DNA from: Antilocapra americana
Lineage: Eukaryota; Chordata; Mammalia; Artiodactyla; Antilocapridae
Direction of reading: 5' to 3'
Assembly (NCBI GenBank): GCA_007570785.1
Contig: ML660774.1
Location: 4,190,201 to 4,254,200 of the forward strand
DNA: 64,000 nucleotides
This document shows positions 11,382-22,740 of the stretch, piece after piece. Below the pieces are notes generated by a model, which did no database searches, was not told where the DNA came from, and saw only the letters and a list, made by a program, of their open reading frames with translations. Every line of letters begins with the position of its first letter. The stretch's first letter is position 1. The translations under genes and the position numbers were made by a program.

Positions 11382-12688
11382 TTTTTAACGAGAGAATCCA
11401 GAAAGCAGAAAATGATCTTGCGTTCTGATTGTATGAAATTCTAGCAGGGAAAAGAAATTAAGAAGAAAATAGTCCTAGTTGGAATGAGTGTGTCTATAAA
11501 CAACAGATGAGAGGAATGAATTCATTTTTATCTCTAAGAAGTTTTTTTGTATTTTGCATTGTTGAGAAAAATCCCACTGATCTCTTGCAATCTAACGGCT
11601 ACATGATCAGTGCCTTTTTGGCACTAGTATTTTCTTTAGGGTTCTAAGCTAAATAAAATATCAAGGCCATCTTGGACTTTTCTGAGAATATTTTGGTCTT
11701 TTAAAAAATATGACTCAATAATTTCTGGGGAAAACAAATGAACAAACAAACAAAACAAAAGGTGCCATTTATTGTGAGTTGGTTCTCAGGACTGGGAGAG
11801 AAACAAAACTTTGGTTCAGCTACAAATTGTATTATATTCAGATTGCAGCAAATTAGAGCCACTTGTCATGGGATTTAATTCACAGTTCAGATTTGGCATT
11901 TATACACACAAGGACATTTTGGAGACAAATTCTGATGGTGACTTTAAAGAATATTTCCAGGTCTTTACTGAACATTTTCTCATGTAAATGGACTGTGCTA
12001 ATGTGTTTGACTAAGAGTTATGGTTGGAATCGTTCTGAGACCCATTCTGCTGTTGCACAAATAGATAGAGCTTAGGTGTCTTTATGTTCCACTAAATATT
12101 GCTAGAGAAATTCCTTGTGTTATTAACATATCATAAAATAATATTTGCTTTTGAGTCCACTAGATTCAAAAAACACATAAAAACTGCACTACTTCAGATT
12201 TAATTGACCACAGGGTTAGTCTGCACTGATAAAAATCTGAATTATAGAGGAGTTTAAAAGAAATGCTGCTTTTTCACTCTACTGCAGGTCCTTAATAGAT
12301 TATTAAAGGAAATGGATATGAATAATTTGTTGTGAGCCTTGCTGTAATAAAGTCCTTGGGTGTGTGCCATGAAACTACCTTATAAATAAGGTCATTATAA
12401 AATAAGGTTCTTTTGGTGACTTAGAAATTAAATGTTTTGACTAGTGTCCAAGACAAATAAGTCCCATTTCCTGTCTCTAGTTAACAGAATTACTGTCACG
12501 TTTCCCTGATACTTGGCATCTGAAATTTCTCTGCCTTTTACACAAGTCTTTCAAACATATCTTGTTCAGTTTCTTAAGCCTTTTCCTCCCAGATAGTGAA
12601 CACATTTATTTCAACCTAGATCTGATACAGTGATCACAAATATTGAAATGTGTGTTATCTAAATTAGTAATGTTATACTGTACAACCT
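11382..12688. other. Unique AT-rich DNA
   Basis: Contains a short (AAAC)n-like stretch at about 11740-11760. Otherwise nothing recognised. Confidence 0.4.
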
Positions 12689-12925
12689 GGGCTTCCCAGG
12701 TGACCGCTAATAATAAAAAACCTGCCTGCCAATGCAGGAGACATGCAAGACACAGGTTTGATTGCTGGGTCAGGAAGATCACCTGAAAGAGAATATAGCA
12801 ACCCAGTCCAGTATTCTTGCCTGGAGAGTCTAATAGGCAGAGGAGCCTGGTGGGCTATGGTCCATAGGGTCACAAAAGGGTCAGACACAACTGAAGCGAC
12901 TTTATTCGAACACATGGCTAGCACA
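12689..12925 (+). mobile_element. Bov-tA SINE
   Basis: Head gggcttcccaggtgaccgct, cctgcctgccaatgcaggag, then ccagtccagtattcttgcct and gtcagacacaactgaagcga. A short insertion (atgcaagacac) before the B-box region marks a common sub-form. I see no clear TSD. Confidence 0.93.
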
Positions 12926-14477
12926 GTACTTTAGTTAAGCCCCCAAAATCAAAACAAAGTGAAATTAACTATAGAGTCCGGATCCCATTTCACAAAGAGA
13001 AGTGCCAGGCCCAGAATCTCCCCAGCACCCCAGTCAGACTCGAAGCTCTGGTTTCAGCTCACCTTCAGATCCAAACCTCAGAACCTACTGGTGACACCTA
13101 CATGTCACCCAAGAAAGGGAACGTGAAGCATGAAAGATGAGACATGTCTTTTAAGTCACTTTCTTGTACTCCAATGCTAAAAGTTCCAAATATTGAAAAA
13201 TTCCTGTTGTGGTTGAATTGTGCTCTCTTTCTTGGTGCATTTTATGCCAAAGAGCATCACTGCTCTGCTAAAGCATTGAACACGCTCACTAAATTTGCTG
13301 TGACTTGCTTTTGTCAGGTTTAAGCACATAATCTGAAGATGGGACATTTCAGTCACCTGCTTTATATAAACTTTCTGAGAGTCAGTAAGGGAACAGCTCG
13401 CTTTTCCTCTTACCCATAAGAAGTTGGGGAAATTTTTTTTTTTGCTTCAGTTTTTGCAGCTCCGATGTGGTGTTCTTTGAAACAGAACTTATCACTTATA
13501 CTCCTGTGAGGGAGCAAAGATGTGATAAGATAAAAGAAATGAAGCTTGGAGTTATCTTTCTAATCCTCATACCTGGGATTACTTTCAAAGAGTGTTTGCT
13601 CTTATCTCAGGGGAAATTCTTCTTCCCTTGGACTACAACAGTTCTGGTAAAGTGTTTTAGAAAACATGGTATACTGTTTGTGAAGATAACAAAAAGTATC
13701 CATCTTTTGAGAGTCTCTTACGTAGAATAATATATCAAAAATATTTATTTATTCTTTTAGCCTATTCTGGACCCCTGCCCCTTTCCCAAAGACAAAGTGT
13801 CAAGGGAGAACAAAGAAATTTTTTCTTCTCTTTGCTCAAAAGATTGTCTGAGGTGGGCTTTCATCACTGTTTTCAGAGACCAATCCAGGCTTTATTTGCT
13901 GTGTTCATAAGTGATTGCCAGTCAAGTGCGATTGTCTCATAAAAAAGGGCATCAGTTGATCACTTATCTCATTAAGCACATTTTTAAGCTTATCTTGCCT
14001 TAAGGTATTTATAGAAAAAAATGAACATATAGGTTATCTGCAGCCTATATATTTCAGACAAGTCAGCTTTACCATGAAGGAAAATGATATCCAAAGTGAG
14101 TGAAATGATATGCTAGCTTACTGCTCTTAAAAGGAAGAAGGTTTGATATAAATACTGTACTACTCCAAGTAGCAATAGAGAAAAAAAAAAATAACACTTA
14201 AAAAATTCAAACAATATTTCCTTAAAAACAAGCAATCAGAAGCAAAGTTATTAAGAGTTTCAAGGACAGAGCATGTGTATGTTTCAGTACTGAAAAGAAT
14301 GAAAGAAATTTCTCACAGCTGGAGCACAGTTCTGTTGTAATCAACAGAAGGACACATGTAGGAAGTTAGAGTAGGGTTTTCATTTCTGGGAACACATGTT
14401 TTGTTATTTTTAGGAGATTTTAAAATTTAATATCATATGTATTTGCAGAAGTCAGAATTCTTGCATTTTTTTTTTTT
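12926..14477. other. Unique DNA
   Basis: No repeat recognised. T-run at 13433-13443. Frames at 13467-13730 have no known motif. Confidence 0.4.
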
Positions 14478-14485
14478 AGTTCAAA

Positions 14486-14711
14486 TTAGTGCTGTGCTAA
14501 GTCACTTCAGTTGTATCTGCCTCTTTGTGACCTTATGGACTGTTGCCCGCCAGGTTCCTCTGTCCATGGGATCCTCCAAGCAAGAATATTGCAGTAGGTT
14601 GCCATGTCCTCCTCCGGGGGATCTTCCCGACACAGGGATCAAACCCAGGTCTCTTTAGTCTCCTGCATTGGCAGGTGGATCCTTTACTACTAGCGCCACC
14701 AGGGAAGCCCA
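14486..14711 (-). mobile_element. Bov-tA SINE, full length
   Basis: Complement of the full SINE from gctaagtcacttcagttgta to gcgccaccagggaagccc. The 8-bp TSD agttcaaa lies at 14478-14485 and 14712-14719. Confidence 0.95.
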
Positions 14712-14719
14712 AGTTCAAA

Positions 14720-15480
14720 CCTACATTCTTCCAAGTTGCATCACCATTCCTAGATTTGATTGAAAGCTTTGGAGAAACTAAGAATCAAACGTCAAAATAA
14801 AGACTTCCCCTAGTCTTCCCAGGTTTCCATAGAAAAATTAAAGGAAAAATATTGCTTTTGTCTATTAGAAACAATTAGAAGTCCATCCCATCTTCTGAGG
14901 TGTTGACTTGTTTCTTATGAGTTAAATGTATCGTTATTTTTTACATTAAGAGATATCTGAAATGCCTTTGCTAGTAGTTTCAATTATGCTTTATTTTGAA
15001 TGAAACCTAAAATTTATCTTGCTGCATCACAACCAAACAGTGTTGATTCCGTCCAATATAATTTAGATGCTTCCAAACTCAAAATGCTTTCCTTTTTAGA
15101 ACTTCCAGGAAAGTGCATTACTCAAATTATATATAGGGAGAAATATGCATAAAAAGTTACTTTATTTTTCTTTACAAATTTAAGGTGAACCAAATTGCCT
15201 TAAATATGACTTACAGAAAAGTAGAGAGGGGTGAAAAAAAAAAAAAAAACTAACACAAATGTGAATTACCTAAGATGTGTTACTTTCTGTTCAGTAAGTA
15301 TTAAGTAGTTCTTGTGCTGAGTACTACACTGCCTGCCATAGACAAAAGGAAAAAAAATGAGATGACTCTTGACCTTTATGAGTTAATTGAATAGCTTCAA
15401 ATTGATAAGGAAAAGGCACACTCACAAGTCATTTACAAATGAACGGAAATGTTCCTCAAAATGAACTGCTAAGGTAGCAA
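14720..15480. other. Unique DNA
   Basis: A-run at 15234-15250. The text at 15295-15400 vaguely resembles an old L2/MIR-type repeat but is too decayed to call. Confidence 0.35.
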
Positions 15481-16200
15481 GTGCTTGCAAAAGTAGAACA
15501 GGGTCCGTTAAACCTGGGCCTTGTCAGTCCAGGCCTGGAAAATGTGAACTGGCCTTGAAATGATGGATGATGTGAGCAAGAAGGAACATGAGGGAAGCCA
15601 TTCGTGGCTGGGAGGGTTCTCTGGGGCAGATGCTGAGATGAAGTTTTACTCCAGATGTGCGTTAGAAATGAATGACAGGTGGGCAGCTCAGGACTGAGCA
15701 GGGAGAGAAACTGAACTAGGACAAGGTGACAAAGGCTCTCCCAGCCCAGCAGGAAGACTGGGGCCAGCCAGCCTTCCCCATAAGAGAACCCTGAATTTGG
15801 CCCTTTCTTGATTGGTCTGCAGGAGTGAGAGAGCTCGCCTTTGGTCTTGGTGGTCTTTGGAAACTGAGGCTGATGGGCCTAAAGTTGCTAAGACCCAAGG
15901 GTGTCTGTCGCTGATCTGACCCTCAGCCGAGCACACAGTCCTTACCTACAGGGAGATGGGGACTGTTCATGTCCACGTCTACTAGCCTTTCCTTGTATGA
16001 GAAAGAGCACAAGCGAAAAGCCGCAGGAGAGAATCAGCAAGACCATGTTTGAGGGTGGGAGTCCCTAGTAAGGAGCCCCTGGAGGGTCACCTCTGCGGCT
16101 GCGGAAAGGTGGGAGGGCATCCTGGGAGGGAGCTTGAGTGCCTGCCTGAGAATCTTGTCTTCAGGAGGGAAGCCGTGTGAAATAAACCAGAGTATGATGC
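15481..16200. other. G+C-richer block, no gene recognised
   Basis: Clearly richer in G and C than its surroundings, but with few CpG. The two overlapping minus-strand frames at 15688-15936 have no recognised domain and no splice context that I can support. Confidence 0.45.
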
Positions 16201-16622
16201 TTTTTCTTTCTAAAGCAGCACTTTAGAAAGATGCCAGGTGTTCTTTTACAGTCTCCATGTCTGCTAGGGAAAAGTGGGGAAATGGGGGAAACAAGATGAT
16301 TATTCTCTTGAAAATGATTCTTAGGTTTAGATATTAAAGGTAGAATCTTAAGAGCAAAACCATCCCAAGTCAGTAAAATACTTCATCAAAATGTTCCTTG
16401 AACAAATGTGTTTGTGCAAAAGGGGCCATCAACTAAACAGATTATTAAAAACAATTAATGTTCATGTCTGGTGCGCATGCTATCATTGCACATTCTTATC
16501 TGTTCACTTAATCTGTTTATTTTCCATTTTCTGAATATCCACTAAGTTCCAAAGATGAATGGAATGGGTTCCCTGCTGTGAATGGCTCACAATGTAATCA
16601 TGGAGACAAAAGCCAAAAACAG
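16201..16622. other. Unique DNA
   Basis: Nothing recognised. Confidence 0.4.
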
Positions 16623-16630
16623 AACTTGTA

Positions 16631-16846
16631 TGTATGTGTCAGTGGCTCAGTTGTATCCAACTCTTTGTGACCTCATGGGCTATAGCCTGCCGGGCTTCTC
16701 CATCCATGGAATTCTCCAGGCAAGAATTCTGGATTGGGTTGCCATTCCCTTCTCCAGGGGATCTTCCCAACCCAGGGATCAAACTCAGGTCCCTTAGCAT
16801 TGCAGGAAGATTCTGTACTCTCTGAGCTATCTGGGAAGCCCTGGCT
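16631..16846 (-). mobile_element. Bov-tA SINE, full length
   Basis: Complement of the SINE: cagttgtatccaactctttg ... ccaggcaagaattctgg ... gagctatctgggaagccc. The 8-bp direct repeat aacttgta at 16623-16630 and 16847-16854 is the likely TSD. Confidence 0.94.
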
Positions 16847-16854
16847 AACTTGTA

Positions 16855-17162
16855 ACAGAGTATTCTCAGCACTGGAGGGAAGCAGGGAGGAGATGCTGGC
16901 AACCCGCAGAGAAGAATGGGGACCCTTTTCTTGGAAGTAGCTGAGGGCTTTTTGTTCCATGATAAAGTGATGAGGCAACACTGAAAGCAGACTATATTTT
17001 TATAATCTGCACTTATATTTTATAAAGCAGCATTTATATTTTAGAAAGGTTACCTGGTGACCTTTGGAATGTAGAACAAAGCCTGGTGAGATTGGAAGTA
17101 GAAAATCAGTTAGGGAAGATATTACAAGAGCTTTGATGGTAAAAGCTGGGAAAGATGAAAGT
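16855..17162. other. Unique DNA
   Basis: Nothing recognised. Confidence 0.4.
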
Positions 17163-17420
17163 ATGATTAACTGAGTACTTACTGTGCACCCAGCTCTGTT
17201 CTAAATTATATATATATATGTGTGTGTATGTGTGTGTCTGTGTGTGTTTTTGTGTGTGTGTATACTCACATATACATATACATGTATATTTATATGCAAT
17301 TAAATTTTCACAACAAAGCTTTAACAAGTGAATGATAGGTTATTTGCATTTTGTCTATAATTATGCCAATTCGTTGTTGATGTATAACATTGGCAAGCTC
17401 AGGTAATTAGGAACTGTGAT
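17163..17420 (+). mobile_element. MIR SINE split by a microsatellite
   Basis: Left half: tgagtacttactgtgcaccc and gctctgttctaa, the start of the MIR core. The right half follows the repeat: aaattttcacaacaaagc, then ttatttgcattttgtct, then ggcaagctcaggtaatt, in MIR order. A TA/TG array (17206-17295) has expanded between them. Confidence 0.65.
17206..17295. repeat. Compound TA/TG microsatellite
   Basis: Alternating (ta)n, (tg)n and (tatg) tracts with interruptions, inside a MIR. Confidence 0.9.
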
Positions 17421-17464
17421 TGAGTGACATTTGTAAATGTAGCAATTTCCTAATATTATTCAAG

Positions 17465-18285
17465 AAAGAAATCTTGTCATTTGTGACAAAATGGGTGGAC
17501 CTAGAGGGTATTAAGCTAAGTGTAATAAGTCAGACAGAGAGAGATATATGAATGATTTCATTTATGCATGGAATCTAAAAAACAAACAAACAAATGAACA
17601 AACATAAAATGGAAATAGTTACAGATATAGAGAAAAAACAAGTGGTTGACAGAGAGGAGGGGATGGAGAGAGAAAATAAGTAGGTGAGGGAGATTGAGAG
17701 GTACAAACTTCTAGTTGCAAAGTAAATGGGTCAGGGTATGAAATGCACATCGTGGGGAATATAGTCAGTAATTTTGTAGCATTTTTATATGGTGACAGAT
17801 GGTAACTAGACTTAGGATGGTGATCATTGTGAAATGTGTAGAAATATTGAATCACTGTGTTGTGTGAGAAAAACTAACATAGTATTGTAGGTCAGTTACA
17901 CATCACAAACAAATTCATAGAAAAAGAAATCAAGATCTGCGGTTACAGAGTAAGGGGGTGAGAGGAGGGGGAATTGAATGAAGGCAGTCAAAAAGGCGCA
18001 AATGTCCAGTTATATGATAAATAAATACTAGGGATGTAGTATACAATATGATAAATAAAATTAACACTGCAGTCTGTTATATATGAAAGTTGTAAAGAGA
18101 GTAAGTTCTAAGAGTTCTAATCACAGCGAAAAATTACTTCTTTCTATTTCTTTATTGTGTATGCATATCAGACAATAGGTGGTCATTAACATATTGTGGT
18201 AATCATTTCATGATGTGATTCAAATCACCAAACTTACACAGTACTGGACATCAATTACAACAAAACAAAACTGGAAGAAAAAAAT
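17465..18285 (+). mobile_element. L1M-type LINE-1 3' end
   Basis: Sense-strand old L1 3' UTR: gggtggacctagagggtatt, aagtgtaataagtcagacag, tttatgcatggaatctaaaa, gtacaaacttctagttg, ggatgtagtatacaatatga, gttctaatcacag, tgtggtaatcatttcatgat. Two similar segments (about 17465-17900 and 17930-18285) suggest either a rearranged copy or two related elements. Confidence 0.8.
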
Positions 18286-18481
18286 TGAGTATAACAATGT
18301 AAAAGAGCAATGAGAAATGATTCCTTATATAATGATATTTACTTCACCAAGTAAATCCTTTAAATCATACAATATTTTAGAAAAAAATAAGTGGGCCTTT
18401 TTAAAGGCTGCGGATCACTAAGGCAGTTGATCAGGAAATTCTTTAAGAGGTAAAAATTAATTGTCTTGTTTCTTTCACTGT

Positions 18482-18706
18482 GCATGTGTGCTAAGTCACT
18501 TCAGTCATGTCCAACTCTTTGTGACCCTGTGGACTATAGCCTGCCAAGCCTCTTTGTCTATGGGATTCTCCTGCCATGCATACTGGAGTGCGTTGTCAAG
18601 CCCTTCTCCAGGGGATCTTCCTGTCCCAGGGATCGAACCTGGGTCTCATTTCTCACGCATCGGCTGGCTGGTGAGTTCTTTACCACTAGCACCACCTGGA
18701 AAGTCC
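18482..18706 (-). mobile_element. Bov-tA SINE, full length
   Basis: Complement of the SINE from gctaagtcacttcagtcatg to caccacctggaaagtc. Flanking ttcactgt at 18474-18481 and 18711-18718 is the likely TSD, with a short slip near the right end. Confidence 0.94.
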
Positions 18707-18718
18707 TTTCTTCACTGT

Positions 18719-19272
18719 ACTTCTGTTTTATTGGGCAGCATTTAATTAAGCTGTAAAAATCATTTCCTAGACATCTGCACATATATACTCCAAAAATTTG
18801 AAGAAAGATACAAAGAAGATAAAAAGATCCAAGACCATAGCATGCCTTCTACCTCAATATGCTTGAACAGTAATATATAGAATGGTAATATACTTACTTA
18901 GAGAAGGAAAAAATAGCCTAAGAAAAATAGCCTTAATGTACAGATAACCACTGACATAGTAACAACCAAATATCTGGCTTGCTCTGTGAGAGTATGTGTG
19001 TGTGTGTGTTCAGTCTTGTTTGAAAGCCTTAGAAGGAGATTCAAGGGAAGGAGGGATAAAAGAAAGAACACAAAATATATTAGCATTTACAGAAAATCTA
19101 AACATATATTGTGATGCCCATTCACTTCACCGCTCATCACTTATCCCTTCATTGCATTTGTCCCCAACACTATACTGATGTATTATCTGTGTATGTGTGC
19201 AGCTATGCATGCATGTACTTTTCATTTATAATATGTGTGTATATTTGCTGTTCCTCTTACCCTCTTCCACTG
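18719..19272. other. Unique DNA with a short TG run
   Basis: (tg)n at about 18992-19010. Otherwise nothing recognised. Confidence 0.45.
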
Positions 19273-19388
19273 ATTAGAAAGTAAGCTCCCAAAGGCTGAG
19301 ATTTTTCCATGTTCCAGACTGTCTTCCAGTACTGAAAATAGTATCTGGCACATGCTAGATAATCAGTATTCATTAGATGCTGAATGAG
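19273..19388 (+). mobile_element. L2 LINE 3' end
   Basis: The order attagaaagtaagctccc, ggctgagatttttcc, agtatctggcacatgctaga, cagtattcattagatgctga follows the conserved L2 3' end, ending in the (TGAATGA) tail region. Confidence 0.8.
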
Positions 19389-19560
19389 ACACACATATTA
19401 TCTCATTTTATCTCATATTGAGGGAAAGAAGCAATCTTTTGCTTCCTTATATCTAATTACACTGAGGTTCAGAGAGGTTTAATTGCTTGCTCAAGATCTC
19501 TAAACTATGAAGCCAGTTTTTGAAACCAAGTTCAAAAGCCCACATTCATTGTGTTTAAAG
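19389..19560 (+). mobile_element. MIR SINE, 3' part
   Basis: cactgaggttcagagaggtt, taattgcttgctcaagatct, gaagccagtttttgaaacc match the MIR core in order. It follows directly on the L2 end. Confidence 0.78.
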
Positions 19561-20595
19561 AAATGCCTTCTAAGATGTTAAACAATCATGCCCCATTGGA
19601 CTTTTCTTAAAATGATGTGATTTTGTGTGATAATGAAACATCCAGTGGAGTGATGGTGTGCCAGCTGAAAAACCTTAAAGGATAAATTTATGGTTTATAG
19701 CATCTTTATTTTTTTTAAATCTCTCAAAAGTTAATTGGAAATTATGCATCTTCTATTTTGTGACAAGTAATAATGCAAAGAAATTTAAAAGTTGTAATAT
19801 AATAAATATACCTACACCAAACTTTTTGTCATATTTAGAATAGGCGTAGAAAACATACTGAATTTTGAATTGCATAAAGTCAATGTTATTTATTACCATT
19901 TTTGTGATAAAACATAATCAAGTGGTAAGAAAAAGAGATCAGAGGATATTTGTATGGTCATTGTTTTTAACATCCTGAGCAAGTCAGTTTATTAATTATC
20001 CCTTTTCAGGACTAGCACCAAAGTGAAAATACTTGACTGGTATCTCTTGGATGTTAGAAAACAAACAAGACTCCTATGAATCAAACAGAGGCTGATGAAT
20101 TAAGTCATGAACTCTTTTGAAAATCACAAAAGACAGATACCCAGATGTACCTGTCTATGATCACCTTATGTTTTACCAAACTTCTGGTTTGGTAGTAATC
20201 AAACTTTTGGTAGTAATCACACGAGATGAATGGATCTTAAGGCCAGGTCCTGGGGAATCTTTAGTTGTTAGTAGGGCTGCTGTTTGATTAAAATGAAACA
20301 GAAGAGATAAAACTGTAATGAATGTGTACAATTAAAAGGCTTCATGTCTGCTTCCTTGTTGTTCTAATAAAAGAAAAGATACATCCTTATTTACACGGTG
20401 TCTAATGCCTCACAAGTACTTGCACAAAGTCACTAAAGAATATTGGATTGCATTAGTTTATATTATGCAACTGTCTTGGTGCAGATTATTTTTTATTATT
20501 ATCCATTAATTCTGATAGAGTTTCTCTGCCTTTATTAAAGATTTAGTATTTCCTTTTCACTGAAAGTATTTTGGTCACTTGGGCTCCTGTGTATG
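19561..20595. other. Unique AT-rich DNA
   Basis: Nothing recognised. A local repeat of cttctggtttggtagtaatc / aacttttggtagtaatcac occurs at 20180-20220. Confidence 0.4.
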
Positions 20596-20630
20596 CATGC
20601 ACACACACACACGCACACACACACACACAT
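20596..20630. repeat. CA microsatellite
   Basis: (ca)n with one cg interruption. Confidence 0.95.
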
Positions 20631-21225
20631 ATGTAACTTTTATATCTTCTCTTTTTTCCCTGCCTGTTCTATTCCTCTCTTGCTGCTTATCAGATGACAG
20701 TTGCATCCAGGATTTCTGCTTAGAATAATTTTCGAATTTACAAAGTGTCATTGGTATTTTCCATGCCTGATTCTGTAATTCCACTAACATCTATAACCTA
20801 AACTATGTTGTATATGTAAGCATGTTTCTACATGTCTACATTTATAAATCTATAATAGAATGCTTAATTTTATTTGAAACCATTTTTATACTTTCTACTA
20901 AATATTTTTAGCTCAGAAATTCTTTTTTTTTAATTGACACTTGCAAGTTGAACCCAGTTTTGCTCCAAAAAAATTGGATTCATTGCATTCCCTACCTAAT
21001 TTCTGGTAACATTTTCACCAAAGAGATAGCCATCTCCTTCTTCCTTTCCATGGTTAAGAATATTGGAATCTCAGTGAATCCTTTTGTTGTTGCTGCTGCT
21101 TTATTTCAACTAATGTATCATCTGCTAACAATACTTGGCCATTTGAAACATCACAGAAATTGGTATCATGCAAATTCCCTCACTTAAATTTTAATTCTAC
21201 AGTACCAGTGAAGTAGATTTAAGGC
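20631..21225. other. Unique AT-rich DNA
   Basis: Nothing recognised. The 79-codon frame at 20948-21187 has no known motif. Confidence 0.4.

Positions 21226-21258
<33 letters not shown>
21226..21258. repeat. CA microsatellite, uninterrupted
   Basis: About 16 perfect CA units, a likely length-variable marker. Confidence 0.96.
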
Positions 21259-21260
<2 letters not shown>

Positions 21261-21810
21261 AGGGTATTGTATTTGATCCCCTCTCCCATAGCTCAGAGAC
21301 CAGATCATTTGATATTTTACCTTTTTGGGACCCAGATTTTTTCATTTGTAAAATGTAGATAATAGAAATTACCTAGTTTATTAAATTATGAGCATTTAAT
21401 AAAGTAAATATGGAAAACAACTAATATTAAGCCTGTCCTGTGTCTAGTATTAGTCCTTATTGCTTTTCTGCATGATTGCTGGGATCTTTCATTTTTCAGA
21501 AACAAAGTTTCTTTTTCACCAAGAAATCATAGTTTGGTTCTCAAGTTATTTGTAAAAGTTCAGATTATTGTGCTTGATTAAAAGAGTAAATGGTAATTTT
21601 TATTTCCTGGAATCATCATGAATGATGTCAGAGATATGAGTTTCTGTTACAGTAAATAATGATGCTAGTTATTTATATTTTCCACACCTTACTGACTTCC
21701 TTTCCCAAGTCAAAAAGAACATACATATTCCAAAAGTGATTGTATCATATGCTCTAATTTGTAACTGCGATAGCTTTGCTTTCATTTGACCATAATAATT
21801 TGAAAGGGAT
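21259..21810. other. Unique DNA
   Basis: Nothing recognised. Confidence 0.4.
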
Positions 21811-21821
21811 ATTATGTGGTT

Positions 21822-22049
21822 GCAGTGTCCCAGGTGATACTAGTGTTAAAGAACCTGCTTGCCATTGCAGGAGATGTGAGAGACACGGGTTCGGTCCCCG
21901 GGTCAGGAAGATCCCCTGGAGTAGGGCCTGGTCACCACCTCCAGTATTCTTGCCTGGAGAATCCCATGGACAGAGCAGACTGGTTGGCTACCGTCTTTAG
22001 GGTCGCAAAGAGTTGGACATGGCTGAAGTGACTCAGCGCAGCACAGCAC
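21822..22049 (+). mobile_element. Bov-tA SINE
   Basis: gcagtgtcccaggtgatact, cctgcttgccattgcaggag, a B-box-like gggttcggtccc, then cttgcctggagaatcccatg and gtcgcaaagagttggacat. An imperfect 11-bp TSD (attatgtggtt at 21811-21821, attagatggtt at 22050-22060) is likely. Confidence 0.93.
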
Positions 22050-22059
22050 ATTAGATGGT

Positions 22060-22212
22060 TAAAGGAAAGGGAAAAGTGAAAGTGGATGTGTTAGCCGCTC
22101 ACTCCTGTCCGACTCTTCGCAGCCTCATGGACTGTAGCTCGCTAGGCTCCTCCATCCATGGAATTTTCCAGGCAAGAATACTGGAGTGGGTTGCCATTTC
22201 CTTTTCCAGGGA
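22060..22212 (-). mobile_element. Bov-A-type SINE, partial
   Basis: aaagtgaaagtggatgtgtt, cactcctgtccgactcttcg, ccaggcaagaatactggagt, ttgccatttccttttccagg. Only the BovB-derived unit is present. It lies directly beside the preceding SINE, which is in the opposite orientation, so the two can pair as a hairpin in RNA. Confidence 0.92.
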
Positions 22213-22689
22213 TAGAGGTAGTGGAGGGATCCAAAAAAATAAGTAAGTAAAAGTTGACTCCGTATTTCTGATCTACCTATGCTGCAGATGTAAAAGATCT
22301 GAAAAACAAAACAATGTAGCGTGTTAACTCTCCCTCAGGCCCTAAAGGAGCTCACCCTTTCTAGATTAGGAATCAGATGCAATGGTGTGTCTTTCCCCTC
22401 ATGCCTCTCGTTTTCCTCCAGAAGCACAAAAATATATGCCTTAGCTCCAGGGGAGGGCGCCTTTCCTCAAGCTGGCAGCCTGCATTTCTGTTGCCTCCAA
22501 TACATTTCTACACCTGTTTTAGAGAGAGAAATCTGTGCATTTCTGAGATGTCTGTGTAGTTTCAACATTCCTTTCAAGATCGCTTTACAAGCCCCTCAAC
22601 CATGCATAGGTAAACCCACAGGTAGTTTCCAAGTTTGCAAGAGCCTGGTCTCTGAGCTATGGGATGGGAAATCAGGTACCATATCCTGT
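22213..22689. other. Unique DNA
   Basis: Holds most of a 140-codon plus frame (22321-22743) with no recognisable domain and an end made of microsatellite codons. I do not call it a gene. Confidence 0.5.
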
Positions 22690-22740
22690 ATATGTGTGTG
22701 TGTGTATTTGTGTGTGTGTGCATGTACATGTGTGTGTTCT
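22690..22740. repeat. Interrupted TG microsatellite
   Basis: (tg)n tracts with tatt and catgtaca interruptions. Confidence 0.92.
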
